DNA of 64,000 nt from Helianthus annuus. Lineage: Eukaryota; Streptophyta; Magnoliopsida; Asterales; Asteraceae. Numbering within the stretch: position 1 is the stretch's first letter; each line of letters begins with the position of its first letter. Location: positions 131,388,208 to 131,452,207 of the forward strand of contig NC_035435.2 of NCBI RefSeq assembly GCF_002127325.2. Direction: 5' to 3'. The notes below the pieces were generated by a model. That model did not search any database. It saw only the letters and a program-made list of their open reading frames with translations, and was not told the origin of the DNA. The position numbers and the translations under genes are program-made. Shown in pieces: positions 44,801-58,282 of this stretch.

Positions 44801-47800
44801 GAGAATGGTCTGGTGGCAAGAAAAGCTGCTTCTAGGAGGTTGTCAAGTGTTTTCGCTTGACGATTCCATTCTTGGGTGGTTGGTTTGGCCCTTGTTCCCG
44901 TAACTCGAATCCTAGCCCGTAATATCCCATTTTAATTTTACACCATTGTGAACGTTACGCCTTTTTACTCTCTGATCGAGGTTCTCGGCATTGAAAAATC
45001 CTCGTAAACTAAATCACACGTGTATATGTGGACATTTAAGAGATATACAATCTAGAAAATCAAGGGCAATGGTGATATATATGCGGATTAGACACCAAAA
45101 AAAATCACTCAACAAATGGCTACAATTTAAGGAATGTGTTTAGTGACGGCATCAGATTCCTAATTGGTGAAGAAAGGTCTGGTGGCAAGAAAAGCTGCTT
45201 CTACGAGGTTGTCAAGTGTTTTCGCACGAGGATTCCATTCTTAGGTTGTTGGTTTGGCCCTTGTTCCTGTAACTCGAATCCTAGCCCGGTATATCCGATT
45301 TTAATTTTACACCATTGTGAACCTTACGCCTTTTTTACTCTCTGATCGAGGTTCTCGGCATTGAAAAATCTTTGTAAACTAAATCACATGTTTATATGTT
45401 GACATTTAAGAGGTATACAGTCAAGAAAATTAAGGGCAATGGTGATATATATACGGATTAGACACCAAAAAAACCTCAACAAATGGCTACAATTTAAGGA
45501 GTGTGTTTAGTGACGGAATCATATTCCTAATTGATGGAGAAAGGTCTGGTGGCAAGAAAAGCTGCTTCTAGGAGGTTGTCAATTGTTTTCGCACGACGAT
45601 TCCATTTATGGGTGGTTGGTTTGGCCCTTGTTCCTGTAACTCGAATCCTAGCCCGGTATATCCCATTTTATTTTTATACCATTGTGAAACTTACGCCTTT
45701 TTTACTCTCTGATCGAGGTTCTCGACATTGAAAAATCTTTGTAAACTAAATCACACGTGTACATGTTGACATTTAAGACATATACAGTCAACAAATTCAA
45801 AGGCAATGGTGATATATATGAGGATTAGACACAAAAAAAAAACACTCAACAAATGGCTACAATTTAAGGAATGTGTTTAGTGCGTCATCAGATTCCTAAT
45901 TGATGGAGAAAGGTCTAGTGGCAAGAAAAGCTGCTTCTAGGAGGTTGTCAAGTGTTTTCGCTCGACGATTCCATTCTTGGGTGGTTGGTTTGGCCCTTGT
46001 TCCTGTAACTCGAATCCTAACCCGGTATATCCCATTTTTATTTTACACCAATGTGAACCTTACGCCTTTTTTAATCTCTGATCGAGGTTCTCGGCATTAA
46101 AAAATCTTCGTAATCTAAATCACACGTGTATATGTTGACATTTAAGAGATATACAGTCAAGAAAATCAAGGGCAATAATGATATATATGCGGATTAGACA
46201 GCAAAAAAAACGCTCAACAAATGGCTACAATTTAAGGAATGTGTTTAGTGACGGCATCAGATTCCTAATAGATGGAGAAAGGTCCGGTGGCAAAAGCTGC
46301 TTCTAGTAGGTTGTCAAGTGTTTTCGCTTGACGATTCCATTCTTGGGTGGTTGGTTTGGCCCTTGTTCCTCTAACTCGAATCCTAGCCCGGTATATCCCA
46401 TTTTAATTTTACACCATTGTGAACCTTACGCCTTTTTTACTCTCTCATCGAGGTTCTCGGCATTCAAAAATCTTCGTAAACTAAATCACACGTGTATATG
46501 TTGACATTTAAGAGATATACAGTCAAGAAAATCAAGGGCAATGGTGATATATATGCGGATTAGACACAAAAAAAAAACACTCAACAAATGGCTACAATTT
46601 AAGGAATGTGTATAGTGATGGCATCACTTCCTAACTGATGGAGAAAGGTCTGGCGGGAAGAAAAGCTGCTTCTAGGAGGTTGTCAAGTGTTTTCACTCGA
46701 CGATTCCATTCTTGGGTGGTTGATTTGGCCCTTGTTCCTGTAACTCGAATCCTAGCCCGGTATATCCCATTTTAATTTTACACCATTGTGAACCTTACGC
46801 TTTTTTTACTCTCTGGTCGAGCTTCTGGGCATTGATAATCTTCGTAAACTAAATCACACGTGTAGACGTTGACATTTAAGAGTTATACAGTCAAGAATAT
46901 CAAGGGCAATGGTGATATATACATATATATATATATGTATATATACATATGCGGATTAGACACAAAAAAAACACTCAACAAATGGCTACAATTTAAGGAA
47001 TGTGCTTAGTGACGGCATCAGATTCCTAATTGATGGAGAAAGGTCTGGTGGCAAGAGAAGCTGCTTTTAGGAGGTTGTCAAGTGTTTTCGCTCGACGATT
47101 CCATTCTTGTGTGGTTGGTTTGGTCGTTGTTCCAGTAACTCGAATCCTAGCCCGGTATATCCCATTTTAATTTTACACCATTGTGAACCTTACGCCTTTT
47201 TCACTCTCTAATCGAGGTTCTCGGCATTGAAAGATATTCGTAAACTAAATCACACGTGTATATGTTGACATTTAAGAGATATACAGTAAAGAAAATCATG
47301 GGCAATGGTGATATATATGTGGATTAGACACCAAAATAAAAAAAACACTCAATAAATGGCTACAATTTAAGGAATGTGTTTAGTGACGGCATCAGATTCC
47401 TAATTGAAGGAGAATGGTCTGGTGGCAAGAAAAGCTGCTTCTAGGAGGTTGTCAAGTGTTTTCGCTCGACGATTCCATTCTTGGGTGGTTGGTTTGGCCC
47501 TTGTTCCTGTAACTCGAATCCTAGCCCGTAATATCCCATTTTAATTTTACACCTTTGTGAACCTTACGCCTTTTTTACTCTCAGATCGAGGTTCTCGGCA
47601 TTGAAAAATCTTCGTAAACTAAATCACACGTGTATATGTGGACATTTAAGAGATATACAGTCAAGAAAATCAAGGGCAATGATGATATATATGCGGATTA
47701 GACACCAAAAAAATCACTCAACAAATGGCTACAATTTAAGGAATGTCTTTAGTGACGGAATCAGATTCCTAATTGGTGGAGAAAGGTCTGGTGGCAAGAA

Positions 47801-50800
47801 AAGCTGCTTCTAGGAGGTTGTCAAGTGTTTTCTCACGACGATTCCATTCTTAGGTTGTCGGTTTGGCCATTGGTCCTGTAACTCGAATCCTAGCCCGGTA
47901 TATCCCATTTTAATTTTACACCATTGTGAACCTTACGCCTTTTTTACTCTCTGATCGAGGTTCTCGGCATTGAAAAATCTTTGTAAACTAAGTCACATGT
48001 TTATATGTTGACATTTAAGAGGTATATAGTCAGGAAAATTAAGGACAATGGTGATATATATACGGATTAGACACCAAAAAAAACCTCAACAAATGGCTAC
48101 AATTTAAGGATTGTGTTTAGTGACGTCATCAGATTCCTAATTGATGGAGAAAGGTCTGGTGGCAAGAAAAGCTGCTTCTAGGAGGTTGTCAATTGTTTTC
48201 GCAAGACGATTCCATTTATGGGTGGTTGGTTTGGCCCTTGTTCCTGTAACTCGAATCCTAGCCCCGGTATATCCCATTTTATTTTTACACCATTGTGAAC
48301 CTTACGCCTTTTTTACTCTCTGATCGAGATTCTCGGCATTGAAAAATCTTCGTAAACTAAATCACACGAGTAGATGTTGACATTTAAGAGATATACAGTC
48401 AAGAAAATCAAGGGCAATAGTGATATATATGCGGATTAGACACCAAAAAAAACACTCAACAAATGGCTACAATTTAAGGAATGTGTTTAGTGATGGCATC
48501 ATATTTCTAATTGATATAGAAAGTTCTGGCGGAAAGAAAAGCTGCTTCTAGGAGGTTGTCAAGTGTTTTCGCTCGACGATTCCATTCTTGGGTGGTTGGT
48601 TTGGCCCTTGTTCCTGTAACTCGAATCCTAGCCCAGTATATCCCATTTTAATTTTACACCATTGTAAACCCTACGCCTTTTTTACTCTCTGATGGTGGTT
48701 CTCGGCATTGAAAAATCTCCATAAACTAAATCACAGGTGTATATGTTGACATTTAAGAGATATACAGTCAAGAAAATCAAAGGGCAATGGTGATATATAT
48801 GCGGATTAGACACCAAAAAAAACACTCAACAAATGGCTACAATTTAAGGAATGTGTTTAGTGACGGCATCAGATTCCTAATTGATGGAGAAAGGTCTGGT
48901 GGCAAGAAAAGGTGCTTCTAGGAGGTTGTCAAGAGTTTTCCCTTGACGATTCCATTATTGGGTGGTTGGTTTTGCCCTTGTTCCTGTAACTCGAATCCTA
49001 GCCCGGTATATCCCATTTTAATTTTACACCATTGTGAACCTTACGCCTTTTTTACTCTCTGATCGAGGTTCTCGGCATTGAAAAATCTTCGTAAACTAAA
49101 TCACACGTGTATATGTTGACATTTAAGAGATATACAGTCAAGAAAATCAAGGGCAATGGTGATCTATATGCGGATTAGACACCAAAAAGAAACACTCAAC
49201 AAATGGCTACAATTTAAGGAATGTGTTTAGTGACGGACATCAGATTCCTAATTGATGGAGAAAGGTCTGGTGGCAAGAAAAGCTGCTTCTAGGAGGTTGT
49301 CAAGTGTTTTCGCTCGACGATTCCATTCTTGGGTGGTTGGTTTGTACCTTGTTCCTGTAACTCGAATCCTAGCCCGTATATCCCATTTTAATTTTACACC
49401 ATTGTGAACCTTACGCCTTTTTACTCTCTGATCTAGGTTCTCGGCATTGAAAAATCTTCGTAAACTAAATCACACATGTATATGTTGTCATTTAAGAGAT
49501 ATACAATTAAGAAAATCAAGGGAAATGGTGATATATATATGCGGATTAGACACACAAAAAAACACTCAACAAATGGCTACAATTTAAGGAAAGTGTTTAG
49601 TGACGACATCAGATTCCTAATTGATGGAGAAAGGTCTGGTGACAAGAAAAGCTGCTTCTAGGAGGTTGTCAAGTGTTTTCGCTCGACAATTCCATTCTTG
49701 GGTGGTTGGTTTGGCCCTTGTTCCTGTAACTCGAATCCTAGCCCGGTATATCCCATTTTAATTTTACACCATTGTGAACCTTACGCCTTTTTTACTCTCG
49801 GATCGAGTTTCTCGGCATTGAAAAATCTTCGTAAACTAAATGACATGTGTATATGTTGACATTTAAGAGATATAAAGTCAAGAAAATCAAGGGCAATGGT
49901 GATATATATGCGGATTAGACACCAAAAAAAACACTCAACAACTGGCTACAATTAAAGGAATGTGTTTAGTGACGGCATCAGATTCCTAATTGATGGACAA
50001 AGGTCTGGTGGCAAGAAAAGCTGCTTCTAGGAGGTTGTCAAGTGTTTTCGCTCGACGATTCCATTCTTGGGTGGTTGGTTTGGCCCTTGTTCCAGTAACT
50101 CGAATCCTAGCCCGGTATATCCCATTTTAATTTTACACCATTGTGAACCTTACGCCTTTTTTACTCTCTGATCGAGGTTCTCGGCATTGAAAAATCTTCG
50201 TAAACTAAATCACACGTGTATATGTTGACATTTAAGAGATATACAGTCAAGAAAATCAAGGGCAATGGTGATATATATGCGGATTAGACACAAAAAAAAC
50301 ACTCAACAAATGGCTACAATTTAAGGAATGTGTTTAGTGACGGCATCAGATTCCTAATTGATGGAGAAAGGTCTGGTGGCAAGAAAAGCTGCTTTAGGAG
50401 GTTGTCAAGTGTTTTCGCTCGACGATTCCATTCTTGGGTGGTTGGTTTGGCCCTTGTTCCTGTAACTCGAATCCTAGCCCGGTATATCCCATTTTAATTT
50501 TACACCATTGTGAACGTTACGCCTTTTTACTCTCTGATCGAGGTTGTCGGCATTGAAAAATCTTCGTAAACTAAATCACACGTGTATATGTTGACATTTA
50601 AGAGATATACAGTCAAGAAAATCAAGGGCAATGGTGATATATATATGCGAATTAGACACAAAAAAAAACACTCAACAAATGGCTACAATTTAGGGAATGT
50701 GTTTAGTGACGGCATCAGATTGCTAATTGATGGAGAAAGGTCTGGTGGCAAGAAAAAGCTGTTTCTAGGAGGTTGTCAATTGTTTTCGCTCGACGATTCC

Positions 50801-51225
50801 ATTCTTAGGTGGTTGGTTTGGCCCTTGTTCCTGTAACTCGAATCCAAGCCCGGTATATCCCTTTTTAATTTTACACCATTGTGAACCTTACACCTTTTTT
50901 ACTCTCTGATCGAGGTTCTCTGCATTGGAAAATCTTCGTAAACTAAATCACACGTGTATATGTTGACATTTAAGAGATATACAGTCTAGAAAGTCAAGGG
51001 CAATGATGATATATATGCGGAGTAGACACCAAAAAAAAATACTCAACAAATGACTACAATTTAAGGAATGTGTTTACTAACGGCATCAGATTCCTAATTG
51101 GTGGAAAAAGGTCTGGTGGCAAGAAAAGCTGCTTCTAGGAGGTTGTCAAGTTTTTCCGCTCGACGATTCCATTCTTGGGTGGTTGGTTTGGCTCTTGTTC
51201 CTGTAACTCGAATCCTAGCCCGGTA
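41823..51225. repeat. Satellite array, monomer about 370 bp, about 26 copies
   Basis: Head-to-tail units of 363-400 bp, mostly 368-371. The marker GGTTGTCAA recurs in 25 of the 26 units (at about 41884, 42249, 42618, 42988 and so on to 51139). Each unit reads ATTCCTAATTGATGGAG, then GGTTTGGCCCTTGTTCC, then CCCGGTATATCCCATTTT, then AAATCACACGTGTATATG, then an A-run of variable length. The first unit is cut and begins at the ATTACTAATTGATGG point. One unit carries an AT microsatellite at 46916-46950. Frames of 60-84 codons recur in units but decay freely, so the array is not coding. Confidence 0.95.
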
Positions 51226-54200
51226 TGTGACAACCCTCACATTTACAGGTATCCGTACAATTAATTAATATTTAATTTGTGCTTAATGACTGTGCTTAAA
51301 TTTCAACTGTGATTAAACTGCTTTATGTTTTCTGTTAAATACATACATATGCATCACATATTACACTGTCACCCCATTTAATGCACACAAACATTAGTGA
51401 CAAACTTGATGCACCAAGCACAGTTAGCACAGTGAACGGATAACCTAGAGAAATGCTGACAATGCCAGCACCTAGACAGACAATGTTTTGAGGCCAGTAT
51501 GAGCCAGAAATAGAATACTACACTGGTAGGGAGTGTAGGGAAGTGAGGACCATAAAACTGCGTCACTAGGTGATAGTTATAGTGCCCGGAAGTGCCTAAA
51601 ACATACTTAAAGTGCAGAATTCTGCACTAAACAACAAAATTCAGCATTTAACAATGCTAGTAAAGTGCAAAAACTTGGAAAAATAGCCCTAGACACTTTC
51701 CAAAGTGTTGGGAATTTAATGTGTTACTAAAAACAATATAAAAGACACTTTAAAGCTTTATTTAGCACTTTAACGGATCAACATCCAATCGAACAACCGG
51801 ACTTTACCATGAACACAAAAATATTGCCAAACACCTTGTTTTTACTTTTCTGAGCTAGTTAGGGTCCCCGAACACCCTAACACACCTTATATTATATAAC
51901 ACACACTAATATACTAACTAAACATTAGAAATCCTAACTAAATGGTTACCTTAACATTACAACCAAACCCCCAACCCCCCCCCCACTCGACGGTCACCAT
52001 AGGGTGACCCACCCTTGCATTCTTTTGAATATTTTATTCAATGTTGTTGGATCATGAGACACATTACATGGTGGTTAATATGGATTTTGAGTTATAAATA
52101 AACACACTAGTTAATCACTCTCTCACTTCTCAACAACACACAAACTCAAGCTTTCTCCTTCCCTTCTTCCTCCCTCACGGTCGCCACCTATCACCACCAT
52201 ACACCCACCATCAAGTCTTGTTCAAGCCATTTCCATACATCCAAGGGTGCAAGAGGTCCAACAAGTAAGCTTGGTGCACTCGGAAGCTCAAGGACCACTC
52301 TAGTTTTCTTTTATCCACCACTTTTACGCTTTGTTCCTCCCCTAGCCTTGTGCTAGTAGTAAGTGCTTCAAATCTTCATCTTGTTCTTATTTTTGGTGGT
52401 TAATAGTTGATTGAATGATAAAATGTTAAGAAACACTAAAGAAACTAAACTAGTCTTGAACATAAAAGATGTAGAATGGATAAAGAGATGAAGTAGTGTT
52501 AAATGATGTTGAAATAATGTTGATCTTGTGTTGTTATGCTTAATACATGTTTTTTGTTAGTAGAAATAAGATGGTTCATCACCTAGACTTGCTAGATCAT
52601 GTTTAAGAACATGAACTAGCAAGATGTAAAGGTTAAAGATATAAAGGATGATGAAACCATCCACACATGAACTTGAACTTGAATAAATATAAGTTTTCTT
52701 GAAAAAATGAAGGTGTAAACTTGTAGATCTAAAGATCTATGAGTGGGTTTTCGGAAGAACCAAGTGAAAAATACTAGTTTTGTTAAAACCCGGATCTGGT
52801 ATGAACTAAACACATTTGTAGTGGGTAAACAAGTGTAGGAACACTTGTGTAAGAAAGAAAATTCCACAGAGAAATATTTTTGGAAATCATGACTAGAAGT
52901 TGTGAAAATACACATTCTTTAAAAATAAAGTTTTTAAGAAACTAATCATATTTTTAAAGATAACAAGACCTACTAAGTATGCTAGTAACTTACTACATAT
53001 TTTTTTTTACAAACTTTCAAGTTCATGAGTTTATGGTTCATGCTTATTTTTGTCAAAGTTAGTGATAAAAAATTGTATATTGTTGATTGTTAAATTGTTT
53101 GATTGAAGTTACAAAAGAAAATGATATGCTAAAAGCATGGACACCTCCATTTACATAGGAAACTCTGGCGAAATTTTTCTAAAATTTCAACACTTAGAAT
53201 TATTTTTCTAACAAATGTTTACAAATATATTTTTAACATTATTTTTCTAAATAAACTTCACCATGATTTTTATTACAAAAATACCAAGTACCGGAGGTGG
53301 ATTTTCGTAAATAAAATTTTATAAATATATATTTAGAATATATATTTTATAATAAAACGCTTGTGTGATTGTTTGTTATTTTGTGCTCTAGATATATTAT
53401 TTTTAGGGTAAAAATAATATAATTTGAAAATTTCATAAAATTTCGACTCCAAAATAATGCCAACGCCCTCACAAAATAAACATTTAAGTTACACAAGTAT
53501 TGTTGCATTACGACACGCTAAAACGTAACTTATGTATACTTCGGAAAATACTCTCATACGTATATTTTGATTAAGTATGAGGTAAAATATAATATTTTTG
53601 GGAAAAATATATATATTTTGGAATTAAAATGTTTTAGACAAGTGGGACTTAAAATATATTTTTTGGAATTATAAAGCATACTTGTATAAATACCCCATCC
53701 TTGGGAAGGAAATACGAAGTTAAAATACTTGAGAAGTAGGAATACGAAATATTGATTAACGACTATTCCAAACGTTAACTATAATTTAAAGTTAAAATAA
53801 TTATTTTAACTAATAATTAGAACTTGGAATAATTTTGAGAACACAAGAAACGTAACTCAAAAACCTTCAAACTAAGCAAAGGCACGGCCCGTTCGTCTAA
53901 TAGACGTTAGTACACTGTAGGTAGTCGTGTTGGTTGAGGAGGCTTGGGTTACAGATACTGAAGATGCAATACTGTGAGTTCATGTCCCCCTTTTCTCTTT
54001 ACTGTTTTCAGTTTTATACTTCGGGGGTGAAATACATGTTACAATTATTACAGGCATTACTTACATGGTATGATTAGCTTAAGGAGGGTTTATACTACTT
54101 AGATCATGTGAGTGGGTAGGTAGAACTTAAGGCCATTAATCCTCGATGTAGGACCGATGGACATGAGTGATAGATCTATTCGGGTGTAGCGAGCCCCACT

Positions 54201-54807
54201 CCTGAGTCCGCCGAGTGGACCATGTAGTGACTATGTGCCCGACGCACAAATCTGCTAGGTTTGAGTCTTCCTGCATCACTTCACACATATCATTGGCTTT
54301 GCAACCCAATGGTGATCTCTTTTTCCTTAATTGCTACATACCAGGGATTTTCATACATACAAACACATTATAAAGGTTTATACATACTCACTTACAGATG
54401 AACTCGCTCAACTTTTGTTGATTTTTCAACTTACATGTATTTCGGGAAAACTAAGGGATCTTGCAAGTGTCTGCATTTGTGTCAAGCTGCGTACTAAGTA
54501 AAGACGTCATCCAGGGTAGTAGGTTCAGGAGGTGTAACCCTTACCTGGACGGGTTACATGTCCTTACACCATGTTTTTATTCAAGTCTTTTATTGAGTCA
54601 TATGAACACGTTTTAAATTATGTTACGGTTGTATCTTGTTTTATGAGTCGACATTTTTTTAAAGTGATGTTGTGTTGTTATTTCTAAACCTTATTAATGG
54701 ATGAACATCTCTTGTTTTTATCATATAGCATTGTTATGATTGATTGCTATGGTATTAAGAAGTCACACCAAATAAACCCACGCTTCCGCAAAAGTCAGGG
54801 TGTGACA
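51226..54807 (+). repeat. 5' LTR of the deleted Ty3 element
   Basis: 3582 bp, TGTGACAACC...GGTGTGACA. TATA box TATAAATA at 52093-52100. Confidence 0.88.
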
Positions 54808-54810
54808 GCT

Positions 54811-54823
54811 TGGTATCAGAGCC
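54811..54823 (+). other. Primer binding site, deleted Ty3 element
   Basis: TGGTATCAGAGCC, 3 bp after the LTR end. Confidence 0.88.
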
Positions 54824-54999
54824 TCGATCATAGCGAACTAAGATTCTTTCTCGAGTCTAGACTATGATCATCAGGGCTCTCACGAAAATATTTTCAAAAC
54901 ATTTTTACATTGCATACACTAAACGTCCAGATCCAGGGTACAAAACATTTTTACAAACAAAAGGCACGAATACACATTTCAAAATTCATGTTTATAATT

Positions 55000-55330
55000 C
55001 AGTCTTAGAGACTGAGGAGATTCAGTCTTAGAGGCTGAGGGGGGTTTAGTCTTAGAGACTGAGGGAGTTCAGCCTTAGAGGCTGAGGAGAGTCAATCTTA
55101 GAGATTGGGAAGGTTTATTCAGTCTTAGAGACTAGGAGTTGGTCATAGAGACCAGGGAATCAGTCTTAGAGACTAGGAGTTGGTCTTAGGGACCAGGGTG
55201 TTAGTCTTAGAGACTAGGGAGTTTAGTCTTAGAGACTGGGGAGGTTTAGTCTGAGAGACGGGATGTGTTAGTCTTAGAGACTGGGAAGGTTTAGTCTGAG
55301 AGGCTGGGAGATTTGTCTGAGAGACTAGGA
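55000..55330 (+). repeat. Leader minisatellite of hairpin units (about 15 copies)
   Basis: Units of 19-25 bp built on CAGTCT-TAG-AGACTG, a 6-bp stem with a 3-nt loop, separated by GAGG/GGGA-type spacers. Most base changes in one arm are matched in the other (see findings). It lies between the PBS and the leader ORF of the deleted element. Confidence 0.9.
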
Positions 55331-55465
55331 CGAATATGTGGATACATGATTACATTATGAATTGTCTTTGTTTGCAATATACAAAGTGTTAAAAATTACT
55401 GTAAATATGGATGCTGTGACTATTATGTACCAGCACACACGTTACTTTCCTTAGGGAACGAGTAG

Positions 55466-56870
55466 TCAGATGATGATGACCCTACGGCCACCGCCACAGA
55501 TGATGAGACTATACCTGCGCCGGAGATATCTACGACAGACACTGAGAGTGACCCTGACATGTGGACCTAGGGACGAGGACAATTTCCAACCGTCCGCGCT
55601 GCCAGACTTTGGTAATGAATTACCCTTGCTGATGGTTTCCTTGACGAAAGTCTTCCTGTCATTCTTGATTCGGTCCACGACCGCCTTACCACTTGGACAC
55701 TTCGGTGGAGAGCACCTCCTGACTCTAACCCTCGACAATGCTCCTCCTGAGGACATTCCCTCCGAAGATCGATTACTCAACGAATAATTGATGATGACAT
55801 TGGCATGTTATTGATGACCCTTCTGATAACACCTATGATGATGGAAAGTCTGACGAGCACGTTGCTACTAATTTCACTTTTGAGACCCCTGTTAACAAGC
55901 TATCCTCTGATTCTAGCATACATTCGATTTCAGACTCCTTTGAGTCTGTGACATCTGCAGCTTTACAGACAGCTTGCTTTCTACTACTAACACAGACAAC
56001 GATGACATGACTGCTACACTATCACCTGCCCAAAGCACCACACTGTTACACGACCCAGAACCTGCTTCTGAGCTAGCTTCTGCACCTTTTGGGTCAGCTT
56101 AGTGTTGCACCTACTGATCCTACACCCTTACTTGATCATGATCCTGTTTCATTTTGGCTTACCAGACATTACACCCCTTATACCTGACACAGTACCTGCA
56201 CCTAGTGATTCTTCTTTCGATAAGACATTTACTGCTGCACCTTCAACCGCTGATGTTGCTCTTATGAAGACCAACGTCCATTGTGCCAACGTGCCTATCG
56301 CATTCCTTCAAGGCATACCCGCACCCCGTGAAGGTACTCCAGGCCAGCACTCGCGTAATAGTTCCTTTTGCTACAACAGCATTTTCTACGACCTCACAGG
56401 CCGCACCGTCTGATGCATTCATCTCTACATCGCTGGACGAACCATTTCGATGGTTCCTATCATACACTATACTAATTTTAGACCCTTACCATCCCTCACA
56501 TTATGGAGGCTACACACGGAATGGGTACTCCTGTAACAGCCGCTACAGTTTGAGGATATAAGCCGCAGAGTTTTTGGAGCTTGAGCTGACAGCACGTCCT
56601 CCACCCTGTCTATTGCCAGTATACTTTCATCAAGATTCCTTTGCGCTCTCAGCTGCTGCTATTACACCTTTCCCAGGTTTTGATGCTCACATCTTTACTG
56701 CCAAGCGGCAGAGCAGTTACCACTTCGACGTATATACAAGCTCGAGGAGGAATTCACGCATATCGACAGTTTACTTTTCTTTCCTCCTCCACCTCAGTCA
56801 CCAGTATAGTTGGTTTCTGGATCATGCGGATTGCATTACATTTGGGTAGGACATTAATGATAAGCCGAGA
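55466..56870 (+). pseudogene. Decayed leader ORF upstream of gag
   Basis: Fragments of a coding-like region in several frames: an acidic start (about 55470-55560), a part with TFETP and Ser-rich runs (about 55860-55960), a segment containing ILDPYHPSHYGGYTR (56283-56561 frame), and a Pro-rich part with ARPPPC (56574-56849 frame). Frameshifts and stops separate them. It is not gag or pol. I believe similar ORFs precede gag in other Asteraceae Ty3 elements, but that is memory, not a search. Function unknown. Confidence 0.4.
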
Positions 56871-57309
56871 TTATGGAGACTTTTGAAGACCTCATCTGAC
56901 TACTTAATTTTGATACACTAACATATTTAATGGACAAGGGAAGGGCGACTCTGTATCCCTGTTGATGTGATACAGTGTGGAAGACAACATAATTGTGGCC
57001 AGGGAATAATGAGAAGCCAATCATCATTAAGCATGCGACAATACTTTGTAACCAATGACCAACAAAAGCTCAGTCGTTATGACTTCGTTAAGCGCGTTAT
57101 TGACCTATATGTGTGTGCTATAATTAGAATGCTACGTACTTACTTGCTATAAATACAATTACCAAGTTGCTTGGTTATACTATGATTATACTATTGCTTG
57201 ATTGATTGGTAACCTATTATGTGCACGTGCATATGATCCCTAAACAACTGTATGCACTCCCCGAACGAATAAGACCTGACCTAACCCATCTTCTTCTCAG
57301 AAGGAGTCA

Positions 57310-57651
57310 ATGCCAGTGAACGTCGACACCAACAACCCTCTGCCGAAAACATCAAAGTCGGGACTGCAAGGACGCATCTCGCAAGCCATCGCACAACTCG
57401 AGGCCCTCCGCTCTGAGCACGACGGAGGTACCTCAGGAGGTAACCCACCCAGCGGCTTCACTTACGAGCAGTTCTTGAACCACAAAACTCGAGAATTCGA
57501 CGACAGTGGGGGTGCCTTAGCTTTTGTGCGTTGGGTAGAGAAGACGAATTCTGTCTTACGGTTGAGCAAACGTGCTGAAGGTTGTCTTAACTGTGGGAGC
57601 AACAAGCACTTCAGAAAATACTGCCCTAAGAAGAACCAGGCACAAGGATAA
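57310..57651 (+). pseudogene. gag with its centre deleted
   Basis: The ATG at 57310 opens 113 codons: a gag N-terminus ending in VRWVEKTNSVL, then directly a zinc knuckle CLNCGSNKHFRKYC. About 180 residues that separate these parts in the other gags in this window are absent, without loss of frame. The stop at 57649-57651 ends it just after the knuckle. Confidence 0.8.
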
Positions 57652-58282
57652 AAGCTCAGTAGCAGAGCTAGGGGAGCACGCCAGGAATTCAAGCATGGAT
57701 ATCGGTACGTCCCATATTACTCAACGCTATTCATTTGCGCTGCTAGATACTGTTGCAAATTTTAGCTTCGTATCTCTAGGTTTTGAGGAAATACTTGGTT
57801 TAGTAGTAAGTAAGTTAGATAACCCGCACTCGATAGAACTAGCTAATGGGAAGCTAGTAGAAGCCAATAAAGTAAATGGGACATGGCAAGATAGGACCCG
57901 GAGAGTGTGAGCTCACGCTTGATCTACTGTCAGTAAATTGGGAGACTTCAACAAGGTAGTTAGATGGATTGGGTCAATAGGAGATTGATATCCGCACCGC
58001 GATGGCGAACGAAGAAACAATCTTGACTCATGAAGCGAGATACACCTCTGCAAATTACTAATTGCATGAAGGCACGAAGGATGTTGCGTAGGGAATGTGT
58101 TGTTTTCTTGACTCATGTCATGGACGGGGGAGTCGAAGAACCAAAACACGAAGACATTCATGTGATAAGGAAATATCCCAAAGTCTTCCTCGAAGATTTG
58201 CCAGAAATACCTCCTCAACGACAAGTCGAATTTCGCATCGATTTGATTACAGGCGCCGCGTCTGTAGTAAATGCTACATACC
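57652..58282 (+). pseudogene. Protease and start of RT, truncated
   Basis: A protease-like stretch at about 57690-57890 has DTVAN where DTGA(N) is expected, so the catalytic loop glycine is lost. The pre-RT linker and RT start (KVFLEDLPEIPP, EFRIDL) lie at 58030-58270 in another frame, with lesions between about 57900 and 58030. At 58272-58282 the coding sequence runs straight into LTR sequence. Confidence 0.8.

Noticed and set aside
41823..51225. Recurrent ORFs of 60-84 codons in the satellite, such as 45531-45731, 45900-46100 and 50582-50836
   Set aside because: They are the same frame in repeated monomers, broken in most copies by indels; no protein family or constraint is visible.
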